NCBI GenBank assembly: GCA_003446655.1
Contig: DMCZ01000027.1
Location: 2,462 to 7,530 of the forward strand
Length of the DNA stretch: 5,069 bases
Direction of reading: 5' to 3'
DNA from: Thauera sp.
GTDB lineage: Bacteria > Pseudomonadota > Gammaproteobacteria > Burkholderiales > Rhodocyclaceae
Position numbers and translations under genes: made by a program. Positions 1 to 5,069 of the stretch are shown here, in pieces. The notes beneath the pieces are model-generated. The model ran no database searches. It worked only from the letters and a program-made list of their open reading frames with translations, and was not told the DNA's origin. Position 1 is the stretch's first letter. Every line of letters begins with the position of its first letter.

Positions 1-877
1 GTCCGGCACCGGCAAGGAGGTCGTCGCGCGCGCACTGCACCAGACCAGCCCACGGGCGCAGCGCCCCTTCGTGCCGGTCAATTGCGCGGCGATCGCGTCC
101 GAACTGATCGAGAGCGAACTGTTCGGCCATGTGAAGGGCGCCTTCACCGGCGCCAGCGACAGCCGTAACGGGCTCTTCTATTACGCGCATGGCGGCACGC
201 TCTTCCTCGACGAGATCAGTGAGCTGCCGCTGGCCATGCAGACGCGCCTGCTGCGCGTGCTGGAAGAGCGCAAGCTGCGTCCGGTCGGCTCCGAACGCGA
301 GGTGCCAGTCGATGTGCGCATCATCGCCGCGTGCAATCGCGACCTGGCGGCCGAAGTGCAGGCCGGGCGCTTCCGGCAGGACCTGTATTACCGCCTCGCG
401 GTGGTCGACATCGCGCTGCCCCCGCTGCGCGCACGCGCCGAGGACATCCCCGACCTGATGCGCCACTTCATGCAGCAACTGGCGGTCCAGCTCGGTGTCG
501 CGCCGCTGCCGTTGTCGCATGAGGTGGTGAGCCGGCTGCAGGCCTACGCCTGGCCAGGGAACGTGCGCGAACTGCGCAACTTCGTCGAACGCTCGATGAT
601 CCTGGGCAGCTTCGTGACCGATGCCTTCGCCGGCGCGGCGCCTGCCCTGCCGCCGCCCGCGGGCGAACTCGAGCTCAGCCTCGCCGCGGTCGAGCGCCGC
701 CACATCGAGCGCGTCACTGCGGCCTGCGACGGCAACAAGACCGAGGCTGCCCGTCGCCTCGGCGTGTCGCGCAAGACGCTCGAGCGCAAGTTTGCCGAGT
801 GGGTGGAGGAGCGCCAGGCGCGCGCCGAGCCTGGCGGCGAGGCGGCGGCCCCCACAGGGCTGGAACGTCGCGCATGA
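1..877 (+). CDS. Sigma-54-dependent NtrC-family response regulator, 5'-truncated
   Basis: This is the C-terminal 291 residues of a bacterial enhancer-binding protein; the start and any receiver domain lie before the window, and base 1 ends a codon begun upstream. Residue numbers here count from the first complete codon at position 2. The fragment opens inside the Walker A motif (SGTGKE), followed by GAFTGA at about 46-51, which contacts sigma-54. Walker B is LFLDEI with Asp at about 70. The arginine-finger region FRQDLYYRL lies near 124-132. A Fis-type helix-turn-helix covers about 225-275 (GNKTEAARRLGVSRKTLERK). A polar tail of about 20 residues ends the protein. Members of this family hydrolyse ATP to open sigma-54 RNA polymerase promoters from distant enhancer sites. 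The stop overlaps an ATG (ATGA at 874-877), and a histidine kinase gene follows, so it is most likely the cognate response regulator. A receiver domain is inferred, not seen. No key AAA+ or HTH element is missing from the visible part. Confidence 0.95.
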   Translation, partial: SGTGKEVVARALHQTSPRAQRPFVPVNCAAIASELIESELFGHVKGAFTGASDSRNGLFYYAHGGTLFLDEISELPLAMQTRLLRVLEERKLRPVGSEREVPVDVRIIAACNRDLAAEVQAGRFRQDLYYRLAVVDIALPPLRARAEDIPDLMRHFMQQLAVQLGVAPLPLSHEVVSRLQAYAWPGNVRELRNFVERSMILGSFVTDAFAGAAPALPPPAGELELSLAAVERRHIERVTAACDGNKTEAARRLGVSRKTLERKFAEWVEERQARAEPGGEAAAPTGLERRA

Positions 878-905
878 GCAGCGTGCGGCTGCAGTCGCGG
901 CGCGC

Positions 906-909
<4 letters not shown>
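874..909 (+). other. Possible 11-codon coupling mini-ORF between regulator and kinase
   Basis: ATG at 874 opens a frame reading MSSVRLQSRRA and stops at TGA 907-909. Its ATG overlaps the regulator stop (ATGA 874-877), and its TGA overlaps the kinase ATG (ATGA 906-909). A ribosome could therefore pass regulator, mini-ORF and kinase by two successive terminate-and-restart events. This would bridge the 28-nt gap, in which I see no good Shine-Dalgarno for the kinase. The peptide resembles no known protein and is probably not functional itself. Chance is a real alternative, because ATGA is short and the GC-rich sequence has few stops. Confidence 0.4.
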
Positions 910-3016
<2,107 letters not shown>

Positions 3017-3020
<4 letters not shown>

Positions 3021-3508
3021 AACTGATCGGGTTCGCCGGCTGGTCCGGCAGCGGCAAGACCACCCTCGTCGAGCAGGTGATCGGCGTGCTGAGCGCGCGT
3101 GGGCTGGTGGTCTCGCTGGTCAAGCATGCGCATCACAGCTTCGACATCGATCATGCCGGCAAGGACTCCTGGCGCCACCGCCAGGCGGGGTGCAGCGAGG
3201 TGATGGTCAGCTCCGGGCAGCGCTGGTCGCTGACCCGCGAGTTACGCGGTGCGCCCGAGGCGACGCTGGAGGAGCTCCTCACCCACCTGAGTCCCTGCGA
3301 TCTGGTGCTGGTCGAGGGCTTCAAGCGCGCGCCGATTCCCAAGATCGAGGTGCACCGTGCGGTGGTGAAGGAGCCCTTGCTGCACCCGGACGACGCCCAT
3401 ATCGTCGCCATCGCCACCGATACCGCGCTCGTGACGGCCTTGCCGCGCCTGGACATCAATGACCCGGTGCAGGTCGCGGATTTCATCGTCGCGCATCTCT
3501 CCCTGTAG
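3017..3508 (+). CDS. mobB: Molybdopterin-guanine dinucleotide biosynthesis adaptor protein MobB
   Basis: This 163-residue cytosolic P-loop GTPase has the usual family length. Walker A is GWSGSGKTT at residues 8-16. The family-typical KHAHHSFDIDHAGKDSWRHR segment covers 36-55, and the LVLVEGFKRAPIPKIEVHR region starts at 96, with VEGFK at 99-103 acting as the Walker-B-like stretch. Known MobB proteins bind GTP and assist MobA in attaching GMP to molybdopterin to form the bis-MGD cofactor of DMSO-reductase-family enzymes; MobB is helpful rather than essential in E. coli. The ATG overlaps the kinase stop (ATGA 3017-3020), and a weak GGA-type ribosome site may lie at 3002-3007, so translation is probably coupled to the kinase. 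No mobA is visible. Co-transcription with a two-component system suggests the regulon includes a molybdenum or tungsten enzyme, which is inference. Domain structure looks complete. Confidence 0.96.
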
Positions 3509-3513
3509 GCAGG

Positions 3514-3553
3514 CGGTCGTGCGGTAATCCGTCGTGTTGCATCCGCGCGACCG
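3514..3553 (+). terminator. Hairpin after mobB, terminator-like but lacking a U-tract
   Basis: Bases 3514-3524 (cggtcgtgcgg) pair with 3543-3553 (ccgcgcgaccg) in an 11-bp GC-rich stem with one G-U wobble and an 18-nt loop. It begins 5 bases after the mobB stop. The stem is followed by an A/G-rich run (aaaggga) rather than U residues, on either strand. It is therefore not a classical intrinsic terminator. It could mark the 3' end of the operon mRNA by pausing or protecting the transcript, or work with Rho. Confidence 0.5.
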
Positions 3554-3560
3554 AAAGGGA

Positions 3561-3577
3561 GGCAGTCGCCGGCAGTC
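3561..3577. repeat. Tandem heptamer ggcagtc, 10-bp period
   Basis: The heptamer ggcagtc occurs at 3561-3567 and again at 3571-3577, exactly one helical turn apart. It sits immediately upstream of a possible extended -10 element. Two same-face half-sites at this position could bind a regulator of ndh. The repeat is short, so chance cannot be excluded. Confidence 0.4.
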
Positions 3578-3606
3578 TGCTAGTATTCTCGATATTTTTA
3601 AATAAT
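3578..3606 (+). promoter_or_regulatory. Putative ndh promoter: extended -10 and AT-rich patch
   Basis: An AT-rich stretch (about 3581-3606) stands out in an otherwise GC-rich window. TGC-TAGTAT at 3578-3586 fits an extended -10 (TGn plus a 4/6 match to TATAAT). No recognisable -35 sits 16-18 bp upstream, as extended -10 promoters allow. An alternative -10 is AATAAT at 3601-3606 (5/6), with only a poor -35. Both would give a short leader for ndh at 3638. The exact start site is not decidable from sequence. Confidence 0.4.
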
Positions 3607-3629
3607 CTCGTACTTTGAGAGATCGAGGA
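3586..3629. promoter_or_regulatory. Nested inverted repeats in the ndh upstream region
   Basis: Outer arms ttctcgat (3586-3593) and atcgagga (3622-3629) pair over 8 bp with one G-U. Inner arms atctc (3605-3609) and gagat (3619-3623) form a second stem with a 9-nt loop. An AT palindrome tattt-tt-aaata occupies 3593-3604. The outer right arm includes most of the ndh Shine-Dalgarno. If transcription starts upstream of 3586 the RNA could mask the ribosome site. If it starts near 3593 the outer repeat can only act as DNA, for example as an operator. Confidence 0.35.
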
Positions 3630-3630
3630 G
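3625..3630 (+). promoter_or_regulatory. Shine-Dalgarno of ndh
   Basis: GAGGAG ends 7 bases before the ATG at 3638. It is the clearest ribosome binding site in the window and fixes the ndh start. It also lies in the right arm of an inverted repeat. Confidence 0.8.
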
Positions 3631-3637
3631 CAGGCGC

Positions 3638-4954
3638 ATGGAAGCAAGGCCTCACCGGATTGTCATCGTCGGCGGCGGCGCCGGCGGCCTCGAACTGGCG
3701 ACCCGCCTGGGGCGCAAGTTGGGCCGCCGCGGCAAGGCCGAGGTCACCCTCATAGACAGCAAGCGCACCCACATCTGGAAGCCCAAGCTGCACGAGATCG
3801 CCGCCGGCAGCATGGACATCGGCGATCACGAGGTCGCCTATCTCGCGCAGGCACACTGGCACGGCTTCCGCTTCCGCATCGGGCGGATGACCGGACTCGA
3901 CCGTCGTGCGCGCGAGGTCCACGTCGCCCCCTTCATCGATGAGGACGGCAAGGAGGTCACGCCTGCACGCTCCTTCCCCTACGACACGCTGGTGATGGCG
4001 GTCGGCAGCCAGAGCAACGACTTCGGCACCCCCGGGGTGCGCGAGCACGCGCTCAAGCTCGAGACCGTGGCCGACGCGCGCCGCTTCCACGTGCGCATGG
4101 TCAATGCCTGTGTCCGCGCCCATGCCCAGCGCACACCGCTGCGGCCGGAGCAGCTGCACGTGGCGATCATCGGTGCCGGCGCCACCGGCGTCGAACTGGC
4201 TGCCGAGTTGCACCACACCACGCGCGAGGTGGTGGCGTACGGACTTGACCGCGTCGATGCCGACAAGGACATCCGGCTCGCCCTCATCGAGGCTGCGCCG
4301 CGGGTGCTGCCGGCGTTGCCCGAGCGCCTGTCGAACTCGACCGAGCGCCTGCTGCGCAAGCTCGGAGTCGAGGTGCACACCCAGGCCAAGGTCGCCGAAG
4401 TGCTTGCAGACGGCGTGCGCCTGGCCGATGGACGCGTGCTGCCCGCGGAGCTCGTGGTGTGGGCGGCCGGGGTGAAGGCACCGGAATTCCTGACCGGTCT
4501 GGACGGCCTGGAGACCAACCGCATCAACCAGCTCGTCGTGCGACAGACGCTGCAGACCACGGTCGACGACGACATCTTCGCGATGGGCGACTGCGCCGCC
4601 TGCCCGTGGCCGGAGAAGAACGGCTTCGTGCCGCCGCGCGCGCAGGCCGCGCACCAGCAGGCCTCGCACCTGTACAAGCAGTTGCAGCGCCGCATCGCCG
4701 GCAAGCCGGTGCAGGACTACCGCTACCGCGACTTCGGCTCGCTGGTGTCGCTCGGCGAATTCAGCACCGTCGGCAACATGATGGGCGGGCTTACCAAGGG
4801 CGACCTGTTCATAGAGGGCTGGTTCGCGCGGATGATGTACACCTCGCTGTACAAGATGCACGAGCTCGCGCTGCATGGCTGGGTGAAGGTCACGCTCGAC
4901 ACCCTGGCGCGCATGATCACGCGCCGCACCGAGCCGCACGTCAAGCTGCACTGA
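3638..4954 (+). CDS. ndh: Type II NADH dehydrogenase (NDH-2), NADH:quinone oxidoreductase
   Basis: This 438-residue flavoprotein, close in length to E. coli Ndh (434), passes electrons from NADH through FAD to quinone without pumping protons, at the cytoplasmic face of the inner membrane. The N-terminal Rossmann motif IVIVGGGAGGLELA (residues 8-21, Gly12/14/17) binds FAD. A second one, VAIIGAGATGVELAAEL from 175 (Gly179/181/184, Glu186), binds NADH. VVWAAGV around Trp275 and FAMGDCA (Asp318, FAD ribityl contact in the family) follow. The NDH-2 quinone-site signature AQAAHQQ lies at 335-341. The C-terminal 45 residues (GWFARMMYTSLYKMHEL onward) are amphipathic and rich in aromatic and basic residues, fitting the membrane-anchoring helices of the family. 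It has its own promoter-like region and strong Shine-Dalgarno, separate from the operon before it. No truncation or missing motif is seen. Other pyridine nucleotide-disulphide oxidoreductases share the two folds, but AQAAHQQ and the C-terminus favour NDH-2. Confidence 0.95.
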   Translation: MEARPHRIVIVGGGAGGLELATRLGRKLGRRGKAEVTLIDSKRTHIWKPKLHEIAAGSMDIGDHEVAYLAQAHWHGFRFRIGRMTGLDRRAREVHVAPFIDEDGKEVTPARSFPYDTLVMAVGSQSNDFGTPGVREHALKLETVADARRFHVRMVNACVRAHAQRTPLRPEQLHVAIIGAGATGVELAAELHHTTREVVAYGLDRVDADKDIRLALIEAAPRVLPALPERLSNSTERLLRKLGVEVHTQAKVAEVLADGVRLADGRVLPAELVVWAAGVKAPEFLTGLDGLETNRINQLVVRQTLQTTVDDDIFAMGDCAACPWPEKNGFVPPRAQAAHQQASHLYKQLQRRIAGKPVQDYRYRDFGSLVSLGEFSTVGNMMGGLTKGDLFIEGWFARMMYTSLYKMHELALHGWVKVTLDTLARMITRRTEPHVKLH

Positions 4955-4973
4955 GCCCGTGTCGGGCCCGGGC
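4955..4973. terminator. GC-rich hairpin between convergent genes, weak terminator candidate
   Basis: Directly after the ndh stop, gcccg (4955-4959) and cgggc (4963-4967) form a 5-bp stem with a 3-base loop. It overlaps the palindromes cgggcccg (4963-4970) and gcccgggc (4966-4973). The 36-bp gap separates ndh from a minus-strand gene, where a shared terminator would be expected. There is no T-run on either side, so efficient intrinsic termination is doubtful. Confidence 0.3.
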
Positions 4974-4990
4974 GTAGCGGCGCTGCTCGA

Positions 4991-5069
4991 TCAGTCGGTG
5001 CCGAGGATGCGACCCAGCGGCGCCAGGTCGTAGCCGCCCAGGCGGCGTGCCAGCGTCTGCGAGCGCGCA
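4991..5069 (-). CDS. C-terminal end of an unidentified minus-strand gene, possibly PBP-like substrate-binding regulator
   Basis: Reading the minus strand, a frame open from the window edge ends at TGA (4991-4993 on the plus strand). It gives 25 residues that include LARRLGGYDLAPLGRILGTD. Nearly all third positions are G or C, as in the real genes here, and the end falls 36 bp from the ndh stop in a normal convergent layout, so a true gene end is likely. The GGYD-x4-G-x-I ending recalls the last helix and turn of the periplasmic-binding-protein-like domain found in some one-component or molybdate-related regulators. That resemblance is from memory on a very short piece and is weak. The function should be treated as unknown. 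Confidence 0.6.
   Translation of the reverse strand, partial: ARSQTLARRLGGYDLAPLGRILGTD

Noticed and set aside
621..905. N-terminal extension of the kinase frame starting at ATG 621
   Set aside because: It would overlap the regulator's conserved HTH in another frame and gives low-complexity Ser/Arg/Ala sequence. The natural start is ATG 906 just before TM1.
3561..3584. Sigma-54 (-24/-12) promoter before ndh
   Set aside because: The GG pairs here are not followed by GC at the required 10-base spacing.
3611..3628. FNR-type box upstream of ndh, as in E. coli
   Set aside because: TTGAG at 3615-3619 is followed, after 4 bases, by cgagg, which does not match the ATCAA half-site.
3242..4951. Antisense open frame (569 codons) opposite mobB, the intergenic gap and ndh
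   Set aside because: It spans two clear plus-strand genes and the AT-rich promoter patch, with no family features. It is explained by base composition.

Overview
The window looks like a chromosomal segment from a high-GC betaproteobacterium. By eye roughly two thirds of the bases are G or C, and almost every third codon position is G or C. The protein styles (an NtrC-family activator, a Cache-domain sensor kinase, MobB, a 438-residue NDH-2) would suit Rhodocyclales-type organisms such as Thauera or Azoarcus. That placement is inference from style, not from a database match.

Layout: four plus-strand genes fill positions 1-4954, and the end of a minus-strand gene occupies 4991-5069. Positions 1-877 hold the C-terminal two thirds of a sigma-54-dependent NtrC-type regulator (AAA+ domain with GAFTGA, then a Fis-type HTH). 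Positions 906-3020 encode a two-transmembrane histidine kinase with a large Cache-like periplasmic sensor, HAMP, coiled coil, HisKA and HATPase domains. Positions 3017-3508 encode MobB, a P-loop GTPase of molybdenum/tungsten cofactor maturation. Positions 3638-4954 encode a type II NADH dehydrogenase (Ndh) with its own regulatory region. The minus-strand fragment converges on ndh.

The first three genes form one tightly packed operon. Regulator and kinase are joined through an 11-codon mini-ORF that shares an ATGA with each. Kinase and mobB share a third ATGA. The arrangement suggests a two-component system that senses an extracytoplasmic ligand, activates sigma-54 promoters, and is co-expressed with a pterin-cofactor maturation factor. 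A plausible but unproven reading is control of a molybdenum- or tungsten-dependent enzyme encoded outside the window. ndh is probably a separate unit: it is preceded by a 129-bp gap with a hairpin after mobB, an AT-rich promoter-like patch, tandem heptamers and a clear Shine-Dalgarno.

No mobile element, CRISPR array, rRNA or tRNA gene was seen. All recognisable families are known. The less ordinary details are the mini-ORF junction, the abrupt codon-usage change in the kinase C-terminal tail, the coupling of mobB to a two-component system, and the structured ndh upstream region.
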